A stretch of DNA of 64,000 nt from an uncultured Eubacteriales bacterium (GCA_949294555.1 CASFHP010000005.1:1-64000), one strand, 5' to 3'. Positions 1-10,248 are shown, counted from the first letter of the stretch. The notes: a model not told the origin generated them from the sequence alone. Numbers and translations are program-made.

Positions 1-1319
<1,319 letters not shown>

Positions 1320-1353
1320 CTAAATTAAATTTATATTTTAAAATTAATACCTT

Positions 1354-1941
1354 TCATATTTTTCCATTCTTTTTTAAATCAAGAATGATTTTTCTATTGT
1401 TTTCTAAACTTTCCATTGTGACTTTTGTTTTCCATTCTTCTTTTGTCATATTGGATAATTTCCAATTGGATAATTCTTTATAGCCAATTTCTTCTCCTAA
1501 CCATTCTGGCTTTTCAAAAGTATTAGCAATATCCTCATTTGGAAATTCTACTTCTGCTGTTATTAAACCTTCTAAATAGTCTTTATATACATCCATTTCT
1601 ACATTTAAGTTATTTTCTATTGGTATCACTATTCTTGTTTTTCTAATGATATTACTTATTTTGTTTTTAATGAGTGCATTATATTCTTCTTCTTTTATAT
1701 GGTTTTCGATTTCATATACTTGTGCAATATTAGAAGATTTGTCATATTCCATATCTCCTTTAGTTTTAACCGTATAGATATATTCTATCCTGTTTAATCT
1801 TTGATTTTGTATCTTTCTAACTCTAATGACTGTTTTGGCATCTTTATATATAAATGCTTGTTCTATATCTAATATATCTGTTATTTTTAAATCTTCAGGA
1901 ATATATTTTACAGCATACTTTCTTTCTATTTCTTTTTTCAT
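1354..1941 (-). CDS. CYTH domain protein (triphosphate tunnel family)
   Basis: A 195-residue protein that starts MKKEIERKYAV, matching the ExExK signature of CYTH enzymes (class IV adenylate cyclase, thiamine triphosphatase, inorganic triphosphatase). Further charged strands follow, such as TVIRVRKIQ, YIYTVKTKG and ITAEVEFPNED, which in this fold line a tunnel that binds triphosphates and metal. The likely role is hydrolysis of a small triphosphate in the cytoplasm, but the substrate cannot be read from the sequence. It sits between grpE and dnaK, 42 bp after grpE, so it is probably co-transcribed with the heat-shock genes. That is an unusual place for it. Confidence 0.8.
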   Translation of the reverse strand: MKKEIERKYAVKYIPEDLKITDILDIEQAFIYKDAKTVIRVRKIQNQRLNRIEYIYTVKTKGDMEYDKSSNIAQVYEIENHIKEEEYNALIKNKISNIIRKTRIVIPIENNLNVEMDVYKDYLEGLITAEVEFPNEDIANTFEKPEWLGEEIGYKELSNWKLSNMTKEEWKTKVTMESLENNRKIILDLKKNGKI

Positions 1942-1983
1942 CTTAACTCCTCTTTTATGTGAAGATTGCTGCTTTTCATCAAT

Positions 1984-2502
1984 TTAATTGGCTACAACTA
2001 CCATAGAATGTCTAATGACTTTTGTACCAATTTTATATCCTTTTCTATATTCTTGAACAATTTCTTTTTCTCCTTTTGTATCATCTTGAACACTACTTAC
2101 TGCCTCATGCAATTCTGGATCAAAAGTTTCTCCTAATGCTTTGATTTCTTCTACACCTTTTGCCTTTAATGTATCTTGAAATTGTTTTAATACTAATTCA
2201 ATTCCCTTTTTATATTCTTCATCTTTTGTCTCTACCTTAGCAGCATTCTCCAAATTATCTAGTATCGGAAGCATAACTGCTACAACATCTGATAAAATAG
2301 AGTTATATAAATTTTCTCTTTCTTTTCCACTTCTTTTTTTGAAATTTTCAAATTCTGCTAAAATTCTTTTATATCTATCATCCAACTCATCATATTCTGA
2401 TTTTGGTACAATTTCTTGTTCTTTTTTCACTTTTTTGTTTTCTACCTTTTCTTCTTTTTTTACATCATTTTCTAATTTTTCATTTTTCTCTTTTTCTGCC
2501 AT
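1984..2502 (-). CDS. grpE: Nucleotide exchange factor GrpE
   Basis: GrpE, 172 residues, releases ADP from DnaK. The first 35 residues are a Lys/Glu-rich disordered arm, followed by the long dimer helix (YDELDDRYKRILAEFENFKKR) and the C-terminal beta domain with GETFDPELHEAVS and the ending KVIRHSMVVVAN, both typical of the family. It lies between hrcA and the CYTH gene in the standard Firmicutes order. About 150 bp separate it from hrcA, and that gap holds one copy of a dispersed palindromic repeat. Expression is expected to follow the CIRCE-controlled promoter upstream of hrcA. Confidence 0.96.
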   Translation of the reverse strand: MAEKEKNEKLENDVKKEEKVENKKVKKEQEIVPKSEYDELDDRYKRILAEFENFKKRSGKERENLYNSILSDVVAVMLPILDNLENAAKVETKDEEYKKGIELVLKQFQDTLKAKGVEEIKALGETFDPELHEAVSSVQDDTKGEKEIVQEYRKGYKIGTKVIRHSMVVVAN

Positions 2503-2549
2503 TATTAAACCTACCTTTCTTAAATTTCTAATTTGGAAAAAATCGTTGT

Positions 2550-2650
2550 TTGGCTAGTCAACTAAGTTTTTAATTTATGAGACGTATTTTTTGTACGTTG
2601 ATTAAATTAAAAATGAAGGTCAACAACGCCAAATGATGATTATTTTTCAA
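2550..2650. repeat. Dispersed palindromic repeat, copy 1
   Basis: About 100 bp starting TTGGCTAG, with a central imperfect hairpin around GACGTA...TGTACGTTGATTAAAT and ending TTATTTTTCAA. Related copies lie at 53653-53754 (same orientation) and 20053-20150 (opposite orientation). It fills the grpE-hrcA gap. No open frame is seen. Confidence 0.7.
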
Positions 2651-2652
2651 AT

Positions 2653-3657
2653 TTATTCCATTTCTTTTAACTTTTTATTAATATATTTCATAACTGAAAT
2701 TACTTTTGAATAATCCATTCTCTTAGGACCAATAATGCCAATTGTTCCTAGATCTTTTCCATTTACTTTATGTTTAAATGTTACCACGCTAAAATCTTTT
2801 AATTCTTCTTTCTGATTTTCCTCTCCTATATATACATGAATATCATCTGCAAATCCAGAATCTAGCATATCAGTTACCAATTCTTTAGTATCTAATACAT
2901 TAATAAAGTTTTTCGCTACATCTAAGCTATTAAATTCTGGTAAATCAAATGATTTATTAGCTCCTTCTAAATAAATATTTTCTTCTTCTAATACTTTTTT
3001 GATTTGCTCAATAATTGGTTTGATAACATTTACACTATAAGTCATTTCATCATATAAGTATTCTTCTAAAGGTCCATCAATTGTTTCGATTGGTTGTCCT
3101 TTTAGTTTTTTATTAAACATATAATTAATGGTTTCTATTTGTTTTTCTGTAACATCCTCATCAAATTTGATAATTGTTTCTTTTACTAATCCACTATCTG
3201 TTAAGATAACTGCCATCATCATTCTAGAACCTAATAATACAAATTTAATCTCTTCAATAATCTGACTATTTGTTTTCGGTCCTATTGATACAGTTGTGTA
3301 ATGAGTTACTTCTGATATTGTATTTGCTGCAATTTTTGTTAAGTCCTCTATTTCGTTTACTTTGGTTTCTAGTTTGTCACTAATATATTTAATTTCTTCT
3401 AAACTAATATCATCTTCTTTTAGTAGTTCATCCACATAATATCTGTATCCTTTTTCTGAAGGTACTCTACCACTTGATGTATGTGTCTTATCTAAGAAAC
3501 CTGCCTTTTCTAAATCAGCCATTTCGTTTCTGATGGTTGCACTACTATAATTTAATCCATTACGGTTTATCAATGCATTTGAACTTACTGGCTCTGCTGT
3601 ATTAATATATTCTTCTACGATTGCTTGTAATACTTTCTTTTTTCTATCATCTAACAA
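2653..3657 (-). CDS. hrcA: Heat-inducible transcription repressor HrcA
   Basis: HrcA represses class I heat-shock genes by binding CIRCE; GroEL helps keep it active. The N-terminal winged helix (roughly residues 1-75) contains the typical TAEPVSSNAL and SSATIRNEMADLEKAGFL segments, and GAF-like and inserted domains follow. The C-terminus GTIGIIGPKRMDYSKVIS is the classic HrcA ending. I prefer the TTG start at 3657, because AGAGGTG lies 6 bp before it. A GTG three codons upstream (3666) is possible but overlaps that ribosome site. It is the first gene of the operon, directly behind two CIRCE elements, and so is autoregulated. Confidence 0.95.
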   Translation of the reverse strand: MLDDRKKKVLQAIVEEYINTAEPVSSNALINRNGLNYSSATIRNEMADLEKAGFLDKTHTSSGRVPSEKGYRYYVDELLKEDDISLEEIKYISDKLETKVNEIEDLTKIAANTISEVTHYTTVSIGPKTNSQIIEEIKFVLLGSRMMMAVILTDSGLVKETIIKFDEDVTEKQIETINYMFNKKLKGQPIETIDGPLEEYLYDEMTYSVNVIKPIIEQIKKVLEEENIYLEGANKSFDLPEFNSLDVAKNFINVLDTKELVTDMLDSGFADDIHVYIGEENQKEELKDFSVVTFKHKVNGKDLGTIGIIGPKRMDYSKVISVMKYINKKLKEME

Positions 3658-3738
3658 TTGTTTCACCTCTTTTAGATTAAATTGTTAGTTCTATTATCTT
3701 ATATGTTATTGCATTTCTACATTTTTTACTTTAATTTT

Positions 3739-3765
3739 TTAGCACTCTTATTGTTTGTTTGCTAA
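3739..3765. promoter_or_regulatory. CIRCE operator, promoter-distal copy
   Basis: TTAGCACTC, a 9-bp spacer, then GTTTGCTAA. The consensus is TTAGCACTC-N9-GAGTGCTAA, so the left arm is perfect and the right arm matches 7 of 9. It lies just downstream of the -10 of the hrcA promoter. Confidence 0.9.
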
Positions 3766-3775
3766 CTTCATATAT

Positions 3776-3802
3776 ATTATACCCGTTTTTAGCACTTGTC
3801 AA
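3776..3802 (-). promoter_or_regulatory. Sigma-A promoter of the hrcA operon
   Basis: On the minus strand, TTGACA (3797-3802) is followed by TATAAT (3776-3781, 15-bp spacer) or the overlapping TAATAT (17-bp spacer). The -35 box overlaps the upstream CIRCE, and the downstream CIRCE covers the start region, so bound HrcA would block it. Confidence 0.8.
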
Positions 3803-3815
3803 TATATTTTGCTAA
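3789..3815. promoter_or_regulatory. CIRCE operator, promoter-proximal copy
   Basis: TTAGCACTT, a 9-bp spacer, then TTTTGCTAA: a weaker CIRCE that keeps the TTAGCACT/GCTAA ends. Its centre is exactly 50 bp from that of the other copy, and it overlaps the -35 box. Confidence 0.8.
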
Positions 3816-3858
3816 AATAGTTTGTAAATTTTTTGTGAACAAATATGATAACGGCAAC

Positions 3859-3883
3859 AAAAAAGACCTTTTACAGGTCTTTC
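3859..3883 (-). terminator. Rho-independent terminator
   Basis: The minus strand reads AAAGACC-loop-GGTCTTTTTT. It lies 25 bp after the stop of the 204-residue membrane protein and ends the surface cassette before the hrcA promoter region. Confidence 0.75.
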
Positions 3884-3907
3884 TCTACAATCCTATTTTT
3901 TTATTCA

Positions 3908-4522
3908 TTATAAAGTTTTCACAAATTCACAGACAATTTTATTATCTTGTCTATAAAAATTTATATCATATGTGTTTTCTGCATTTTTATATGTTTTACT
4001 ATATAATCTTTCTTCATAATAGATACTTTCTTCTACTGGTCTTTCAAAGCTTTCTGTGCTTTCTCCATATAGTTGTTCTGTTTCTGTATATTCTTCTTCT
4101 GTTATTTCCATATATCCTTGACAGATACTTTCGAATTCTTGCATAATATTTTGTACTTGTGTCGTTGTATCTTTGTATTTATTTAATGTATATTCAACTT
4201 TATATATGTTTAAATTTTGTGTTCCTCTTGCATATATCATTTTTCCTTCAATTTCTCCTGCTTGCACATTTGCTTTTACTTCATACGTATTTCTTCCTGT
4301 TATATATTTTGTTGATATTTCTTCTTCTGTTTTTTCTGTTTCATAAGATAAAGTATCTATGTTGTCTACATCTATCAGTTCTGATAAATCCACATTCCCT
4401 AATGTTTCTGTATTCTCTGCTGTTTTATTATTGTTTGATGTTATTACTATTAGGATGACAAGCAATAGCACAATTATGGCTATGCTTGCTCCTATGATTA
4501 TTTTTTTCTTTTGCTTTTGCAT
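3908..4522 (-). CDS. Single-span membrane protein, copy 2 of a paralogous pair
   Basis: A 204-residue protein I do not recognise. A short basic start (MQKQKKK) leads into one hydrophobic helix (about residues 8-28), followed by an acidic, Glu/Thr-rich outer region ending IVCEFVKTL, so it should be anchored in the membrane with most of it outside. It is a clear paralog of the protein at 9595-10209: same length, same anchor, same YDINFYRQDNKI motif near the end. Both copies directly follow a BspA-type repeat protein. This points to a paired function, perhaps assembly, folding or anchoring of the partner. Confidence 0.75.
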   Translation of the reverse strand: MQKQKKKIIIGASIAIIVLLLVILIVITSNNNKTAENTETLGNVDLSELIDVDNIDTLSYETEKTEEEISTKYITGRNTYEVKANVQAGEIEGKMIYARGTQNLNIYKVEYTLNKYKDTTTQVQNIMQEFESICQGYMEITEEEYTETEQLYGESTESFERPVEESIYYEERLYSKTYKNAENTYDINFYRQDNKIVCEFVKTL

Positions 4523-4638
4523 ATTTTCCTCCTACTCTCATTTTTATATTCATGAAATGCTCTAAGCCATTTGTGTATTAAAATCTTTAACTTCATTTTG
4601 CTAATACTTGCTTTTCTTATTTTCCACATATAATTCTT

Positions 4639-7014
4639 TTATTCTACTACTGTTATGTTTGTATAATTTGGGAATTTGTCTATTATCCAGTCTCTTGTGC
4701 TTTGGTTTGTGATTATTGGAATGCTTGTTGGTACATTAAGCAACATATTTACCCAATTGGTAACATTTTGTGTGTTAAACTTACTTATATTTAGCACTTT
4801 TAAATTACTACATGTAGAAAACATATATCCCACATCTATTACATTACTTGTGTCAAAGTTACTGACATTTAAGTTTGTCAAACTTCTACAACCTCTAAAC
4901 ATATAACTCATATCTCTTACATTGTTTGTGTCAAAACTTGATAAATCTAAAGTTGTTAAATTTGTACAATTGTTAAACATATGAGCCATACCTGTTACAT
5001 TGCTTGTATTAAAACTTGATAAATCTAAACTTGTTAAATTTGTACAACTATAAAACATTCGATTCATATTTGTTACATTGCTTGTGTTAAAGCTTGATAA
5101 ATCTAAACTTGTTAAATTTGTACAATTAGAAAACATATACTGCATATTTGTTACATTGATTGTATCAAAATTACTAACATTTAAGTTCGTCAAACTTCTA
5201 CAACCAGAAAACGTATAAAACATACTTGTTACATTGCTTGTGTCAAAATTATTTAAATTTAAGTTTGTCAAGCTACTACAATCATTAAACATATAACTCA
5301 TAGTTGTTATTTTACTTGTATTAAAATTACTTATATCTAAATATACTAAATTGTTACATTGATTAAATATCTGTTCCATATTTGTTACATTACTTGTATT
5401 AAAATTACTTAAATCTAAACTTGTTAAATTTGTACAATAATAAAACATAAACCTCATATTTGTTACATTTGCTGTATTAAAATTACTTATATTTAACTCT
5501 ATTAAATTAGTACATCTACTAAACATTTGTGACATAGAAGTTACATTACCTGTATCGAAATTACTTATATTTAACTCTATTAAATTAGTACATCCAATAA
5601 ACATTTGTGACATAGAAGTTACATTACCTGTATCGAAATTACTTAAATTTAATGTTCTCAAATTACTACAACCAGCAAAAATTGCTTCCATGTTAGTTAC
5701 ATTGCTTGTATCAAAATTCTGCACGTTTAATTCTATTAAATTACTGCAATTATTAAACATATTAGCCATGTTAGTAACATTATGTGTATCGAAACTAGAC
5801 AAATCTAAATTTGTTAAATTTGTACAGCCAGAAAACATATAACTTGTACCGATTACATTGCTGGTATCAAAATTACTTAAATCTAAATTTGTTAAATTTG
5901 TGCAATTAGAAAACATATAGCTTGTACCTGTTACTTTACTTGTATCAAAATTAGATACATCTAAACTACTTGCTTTACAGTTTGCAAACATGTACATCAT
6001 ACTACCTGTTACTAAACCTGTATCTAAATATTCTAATCCGGTGATTGTTACTTCTATATTTGTATCTGTTATTCCTGCTCCTATATTTCTAAATAAGTAT
6101 GCTGGTATACTATTTGCTACAATTCCTCCTTCTCCTGCTATTGTAACATCATATCCATTTTCTTCGTCTCCTTCATACCATGCTAAATATCTTCCATTTC
6201 CATTTTCTGTTACATCCCATGTGTTTGCATCTGCTAAGCTATGTCCTCCTAATGTGTTTTGTATTGTTATACTCTTTATTAATCCTCTTTTTACTGTTAC
6301 ATTTTCTAAAAAGCCTGCATCTGATAAACTATCGTTTTCATTTACTCTCATTAACATTGTATGGTCTCTTATTGCATATGGTCCAAAGCATGTTTCTTGT
6401 TCTATTTCTCCCACTACTGCTCTTACCCATAAATAGTAATTTCCTTCTGCTGATACATCACTTGATACTTTTGTTGTTCTTATTCTTCCTTCTCCCGTTA
6501 AGTCTGCTACCTCAAATTCACTATCTGCTGGAGCTATATCTTGACTACTGCTCCATGCATATACTAGTGTATAATCTACATCTCCTATATCGATTAATGT
6601 TTTTACAGTTAGTCCTACTTCTTGCGTTAGTTTTGGTGTTGTATCACTTTCTGGATTTGCTGTTATATCTGCTCTTGTTAATAACTCATCTTCTTCTCCT
6701 AAATAAGTTACTTCTCCATCTATGCTTACTTTATATATCCTTCCACTATCTACAAACTTTACAAAGTAGCCACCTTCTTCTGTGTCTGCTGTTACAATTG
6801 TTTTTCCTTCTCCTGTTATTTTGTCTAGTTCTTCTTGCAATTCATCTCTTACGATGTTCCCTCTTTTATTATTTCCCATCGCTTGTACGGTTGCTTGTTC
6901 TACTATTTCTCTTTCATTATCTATTTCTGTCATTTCTTTCGCACTTAGGGCGTTTTGGATTATTCCATTATCTGATGTTATGGAAGTTATTGTAATTCCT
7001 GCTAAGATTAACAA
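4639..7014 (-). CDS. BspA-type leucine-rich repeat surface protein, copy 2, broken at the 5' end
   Basis: The frame is open for 791 residues. After an anchor-proximal module that starts ILAGITITSITSDNGIIQ come about 16 repeats of roughly 26 residues (pattern LDLSNFDTSNVTNMxYMF), the DUF285/BspA type, usually surface-exposed and linked to host or mucin contact. The frame begins inside the hydrophobic anchor. The paralog at 10249-12402 has a basic leader and GITLIALVITI in front, and here those codons are missing or scrambled. No ribosome site precedes the first ATG. A separate short frame with a good start lies upstream (7034-7171). The gene is therefore probably non-functional, or mis-assembled at its 5' end. 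Confidence 0.8.
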   Translation of the reverse strand: MLILAGITITSITSDNGIIQNALSAKEMTEIDNEREIVEQATVQAMGNNKRGNIVRDELQEELDKITGEGKTIVTADTEEGGYFVKFVDSGRIYKVSIDGEVTYLGEEDELLTRADITANPESDTTPKLTQEVGLTVKTLIDIGDVDYTLVYAWSSSQDIAPADSEFEVADLTGEGRIRTTKVSSDVSAEGNYYLWVRAVVGEIEQETCFGPYAIRDHTMLMRVNENDSLSDAGFLENVTVKRGLIKSITIQNTLGGHSLADANTWDVTENGNGRYLAWYEGDEENGYDVTIAGEGGIVANSIPAYLFRNIGAGITDTNIEVTITGLEYLDTGLVTGSMMYMFANCKASSLDVSNFDTSKVTGTSYMFSNCTNLTNLDLSNFDTSNVIGTSYMFSGCTNLTNLDLSSFDTHNVTNMANMFNNCSNLIELNVQNFDTSNVTNMEAIFAGCSNLRTLNLSNFDTGNVTSMSQMFIGCTNLIELNISNFDTGNVTSMSQMFSRCTNLIELNISNFNTANVTNMRFMFYYCTNLTSLDLSNFNTSNVTNMEQIFNQCNNLVYLDISNFNTSKITTMSYMFNDCSSLTNLNLNNFDTSNVTSMFYTFSGCRSLTNLNVSNFDTINVTNMQYMFSNCTNLTSLDLSSFNTSNVTNMNRMFYSCTNLTSLDLSSFNTSNVTGMAHMFNNCTNLTTLDLSSFDTNNVRDMSYMFRGCRSLTNLNVSNFDTSNVIDVGYMFSTCSNLKVLNISKFNTQNVTNWVNMLLNVPTSIPIITNQSTRDWIIDKFPNYTNITVVE

Positions 7015-7033
7015 AACAATTATGTTTAGTATG

Positions 7034-7171
7034 TTATTGATGGTTAGGCTGTAAGAAAATCAGACTGGAATAAATTGCTAGACCAGCCTGACCATCTATA
7101 ACATTCATCGTAGTAAATTGCGGTAACTTTTTTCTACATTTTTCTATGGATTTTCTATTATTTTCTCTCAC
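7034..7171 (-). pseudogene. Detached 5' end of the broken LRR gene
   Basis: A 45-codon frame with GTG at 7171 and GAGGT 8 bp upstream. It begins VRENNRKSIEKCRKK, a basic leader like those before the pilin-like anchor in the two related genes. It then runs into about 100 bp of unrelated sequence and stops at 7034, out of frame with the LRR body that opens at 7014. I read it as the original start of that gene. The intruding segment contains an imperfect inverted repeat (CAGACTGG/CCAGCCTG). Confidence 0.45.
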
Positions 7172-7303
7172 TTGATTTTTACCTCTTTTTTAATTTTATT
7201 TTACTAGCTATTGTATTTTTTTTTATTCCATTGTACAATTAAAGCATAGTTTCCCCCTCCCCAGAATGAACGGGCTTTTAACGAGATATTCAATTGTTTG
7301 GTT

Positions 7304-8396
7304 TTAGCTAGTATTTGGAATTAACATATGACCTTTTTTGCAACACGGACATAGGTTAAAATCCTTTCCTAAAACTTTCTTTAGTAATTCTAGAGGGGGA
7401 AGCTCTTTCTTTTTGTATATTTTTGTTCTTGTTAATATTTTACACTTTAATAACTTTTTCTTTTTATTTCTGTTTCCTAATATTCCATAATATCTTATTT
7501 TCATAAATCTTGGTGGTAATATATGTATTAAAAACCTTCGTATAAACTCTTCTATTGTTACTGTCATTTCTTTCATTTTGTTATTATCCTTGTAATCTCT
7601 CCATTTAAACGTTACTTTATTATCTTCTATTTTGATTATTCTTTCATTTGATATTGCTACTCTATGTGTATATCTTCCCAAATATTGAATTACACTTTCT
7701 GCATTTTTAAATGGTTCTTTACAATACACTATCCATTCTTTGCTGTAGATACTTTGTATTAATTCATTATATATTGCTGGGTTTTCTAATTCTTTGTTTT
7801 TCCCATAAAAATCAAGTTTTGTTTCTTTCATATAGTTTAAAAACTTTCCTCTAAATTTTCTTGACATAACTTTTACAGGTATGAAAAAATCTTCTTCTTT
7901 TTCTACCCATTTTCCTAGTTCTGTTAGTCCTCCTCGGATGATACATTAAGTTTTGTCCCCATGTATGTATTATGCTAAAAAATCCTATTTCTCCTCCTAA
8001 ATATTTTTCATCTTCTGCTAATTCTTGTAATGTTTCTGCTGATGCCTTAAACATTATTTTATATATCTTACTTTGATTTTGTATTGCTATATTATATATT
8101 TCACTTGGTATTGTAAATACTACATGATAATATTTTATATTTAACACTTCTTCTTTTCTTGCTTCTATCCATTTTAACTTTTTTCCTGTTTGACAATTTG
8201 GACAATGTCTATTTCTACATGAATTATATGCTATTTCTTCATATCCACATTCATCACATACATATTTATGTGCTCCTAATTTGTCACTCTTACAATTTTT
8301 TATTGCTTTTATTACTTTTTGCTTATATCCTACTGTTTTATTTTTTTCTAAATATTCTTCCAATCCTATTTCTAATATTTTTTGTATGTTTGTCAC
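7304..8396 (-). pseudogene. IS91-family transposase, frameshifted and lacking the HUH motif
   Basis: Two adjoining frames (7851-8396 and 7304-7867) make one IS91-type rolling-circle transposase. The first has the N-terminal zinc-binding region (CDECGY...CRNRHCPNCQ) and the conserved YYHVVFTIP and TWGQNLMYHP segments. The second continues with MSRKFRGKFLNYMKE, the RYTHRVAISN block and a C-terminal CPCC cluster. At about 7935 the sequence jumps from the HP codons straight to the GGLTELGKWVE region in a different frame. About 25 bases are missing, including the His-hydrophobic-His residues that bind the catalytic metal. The protein cannot be active. The start is GTG at 8396, 3 bp after the recombinase frame. 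Confidence 0.88.
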
Positions 8397-8399
8397 TTC

Positions 8400-9258
8400 T
8401 TATTTTTCTCCCTTCATAAATTCATCTAATGGATTTTCTACTGATAATTCCATTTTTGCTACATGTATATATTCCATTGTACTTCGTATATTACTATGTC
8501 CCATTAATTCTTTTACTTCTAATATACTTGCTCCTCTTTCTATTAAATCTGTGGCAAATCCGATGCCTTAAACTATGAATTACAAATTTGTTATCTATTT
8601 TTGCTTTCTTTCTATACCTTCTAAAAAATACTCTTGTTCTTTCTATTTTTAATGGGTTTCCTTCTCTATTTAAAAATATATATCCTTCTGGATGTTTAGG
8701 TTTGTATATTTTGTAATATTTTCTTAACATTTCTAAACTTGTTTTTGGTAATACTGTATATCTATCTTTTCCTCCTTTTCCTGCTCTTACAAATATTCTC
8801 ATTTTCCTACTATCTATATCTTCTATTCTTAAATTTACTGCCTCCGATACTCTTAATCCACTTCCATATATCATCATAAATATTGTTTTATACATGTAAT
8901 TTTCACAGGCATTAAAAAAAGTGCTTAACTCTTCTTTTGTTAGCACATCTTTCATTTTTCTTCTTTTTCTATACATTGGTAATTGTTTCTTATTTATTAT
9001 CTTATCCATTGTTACTTCATAAATGAATCTTATTACTGAATTGTAGTAATTTACACTTCGCTCTGATAGTTTTCTTTCTTCTCTTAAGTGTTTTAGTAGG
9101 AAATTCCTTAACTCTTCTATTTCTACTTCTTCCATTGGTTTTTTAAAATATTTCATTATATCTTTTGTTTTTCCTAAATAACTTTCTTCTGTCCAATGTG
9201 AAAATCCTCTCATTTTCATGTCTTCTTTCATTTTGCTTATTATTTGTTCATTTGTCAT
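8400..9258 (-). pseudogene. Tyrosine recombinase/integrase with +1 frameshift
   Basis: An XerC/D-like site-specific recombinase. The N-terminal SAM-like domain (about residues 1-90) is followed by the catalytic domain with YGSGLRVSEAVNL (first catalytic Arg) and HSLRH (the HxxRH motif). The intact frame ends in nonsense after HSLRH. One extra base at about 8562 breaks the frame. Without it the protein continues GFATDLIERGAS...LMGHSN...YIHVAK, restoring the last His and Tyr nucleophile regions, and stops at 8400. With the break it could not recombine DNA. It is paired with the IS91 transposase. It could in principle be related to the recombinase that flips the nearby promoters, but nothing here shows that. 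Confidence 0.88.
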
Positions 9259-9400
9259 ATCAAAAAACCTCCTGTTTAATATATTTGCAACTTCAAAGTT
9301 ACATAATCTATATTATACACGAGGTTTTATATTTTTTCAATTTTATTCATTCAGTCCATTGCGAGGCACGAGCAATTTAGTACACTTAAGGTATAAAAGA

Positions 9401-9451
9401 AAAAGCCGAAAATGTTTGATATATTTACCATATTAAACATTTCCGGTTTTC
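9401..9451. terminator. Strong bidirectional hairpin terminator
   Basis: A long stem pairs AAAAGCCGAAAATGTTT with AAACATTTCCGGTTTT, flanked by A- and T-runs, so it can end transcription from either side. It lies in the 336-bp gap between the recombinase and the small membrane protein. That gap also holds the promoter-hairpin unit at 9506-9577 and no gene. Confidence 0.7.
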
Positions 9452-9505
9452 TTTTTTTATAATTTGAAAGTTCTTTTATCTTTATTTTTTTATCTTTTCT
9501 ACCTA

Positions 9506-9577
9506 TTGACTTTCTTATTGTTTATTGATACTATATGTTTAGTTTTTACATCGTTAAGTATTGGACTTAACGATTTT
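9506..9577 (+). promoter_or_regulatory. Plus-strand promoter firing into an immediate hairpin
   Basis: TTGACT (9506-9511), 17 bp, TACTAT (9529-9534), then a perfect 10-bp stem ATCGTTAAGT/ACTTAACGAT (9550-9574) and a T-run. The predicted RNA is only about 35-40 nt. The spacing resembles the right-hand ends of the two invertible promoters, but no matching left repeat was found. Confidence 0.5.
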
Positions 9578-9594
9578 TTGTGTTTTATTTTTAT

Positions 9595-10209
9595 CTATAA
9601 TTTTTTTACAAACTCACATATAATCTTGTTGTCTTGTCTATAAAAATTTATATCATATTCACATTCCTCATTCTTATATGTTTTACTATATAATCTTCCT
9701 TCATTATATATACTTTCTTCTATTGGTAAATCAAAGTCTACACTGCTTTCTCCATATAACTGCTCTGTTTCTTTATATTCTTCATCTGTGACTTCCATAT
9801 ATCCTTCACATATCATTTCAAACTCTTGTAAAATACTAGTTACTTTAGTTGTTTTATCCTCATATTTATTTAACATATATTCTGTTTTGTATATATTTAA
9901 TTTGTCATAATTTCCTCTTACATATATCATCTTTCCTTCTATTTCTCCTGCTTTTACATTTGCTTTTACCTCATATTTATTTCTTACTGTTATATATTTT
10001 GATGATATTTCTTCTTTTATTTCTTCTGTTTCATATGATAAACTTTCTATATTTTCTATATTGATTAACTCTGATAAGTCTACATTTTCTAATTGTTCTG
10101 TATCTTCTGCTTTTTGATTGCTTGATATTACTACTATGAGGATTACAAGCAATAGTACGATTCCTGCTATGCTTGCTCCTATGATTATTTTTTTCTTTTT
10201 TTCTGGCAT
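9595..10209 (-). CDS. Single-span membrane protein, copy 1 of a paralogous pair
   Basis: A 204-residue paralog of the protein at 3908-4522. It begins MPEKKKK, has one hydrophobic helix at about residues 7-28, then an acidic outer region with KYITVRNKYEVKANVKAGEI and a conserved ending with YDINFYRQDNKI. Function unknown. A ribosome site (GGAGG) precedes the ATG. It starts 40 bp after the stop of the LRR protein at 10249-12402, so the two are probably one transcript. Keeping the pair in both copies of the cassette suggests that the small protein serves the large one. Confidence 0.75.
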   Translation of the reverse strand: MPEKKKKIIIGASIAGIVLLLVILIVVISSNQKAEDTEQLENVDLSELINIENIESLSYETEEIKEEISSKYITVRNKYEVKANVKAGEIEGKMIYVRGNYDKLNIYKTEYMLNKYEDKTTKVTSILQEFEMICEGYMEVTDEEYKETEQLYGESSVDFDLPIEESIYNEGRLYSKTYKNEECEYDINFYRQDNKIICEFVKKL

Positions 10210-10248
10210 GTTTCTCCTCCTATGCTAATCTTCAATTTATTAAACTCT

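Larger units (their letters stand above)
7304..9258 (-). mobile_element. Degenerate IS91-type element with tyrosine recombinase
   Basis: A two-gene unit, tyrosine recombinase then IS91 transposase, 3 bp apart and on the same strand. Both genes are disrupted. The true ends were not found; a GAAC tetranucleotide of the kind IS91 elements target occurs at 7267-7270, and the right end may lie near 9300-9390. The unit sits between the two copies of the surface cassette. Confidence 0.65.

Noticed and set aside
4850..6000. Evenly spaced repeats of about 78 bp that look like a CRISPR array
   Set aside because: They are the DNA of the BspA-type protein repeats, in frame throughout, with no spacers of constant length and no cas genes.
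6180..6995. 271-codon plus-strand frame rich in Leu
   Set aside because: It is the antisense shadow of the LRR gene, with no ribosome site and a meaningless Leu/Phe composition.
9401..9577. A third complete invertible promoter
   Set aside because: The promoter and right-hand hairpin are there, but no left arm matching ATCGTTAAGT was found within 200 bp.
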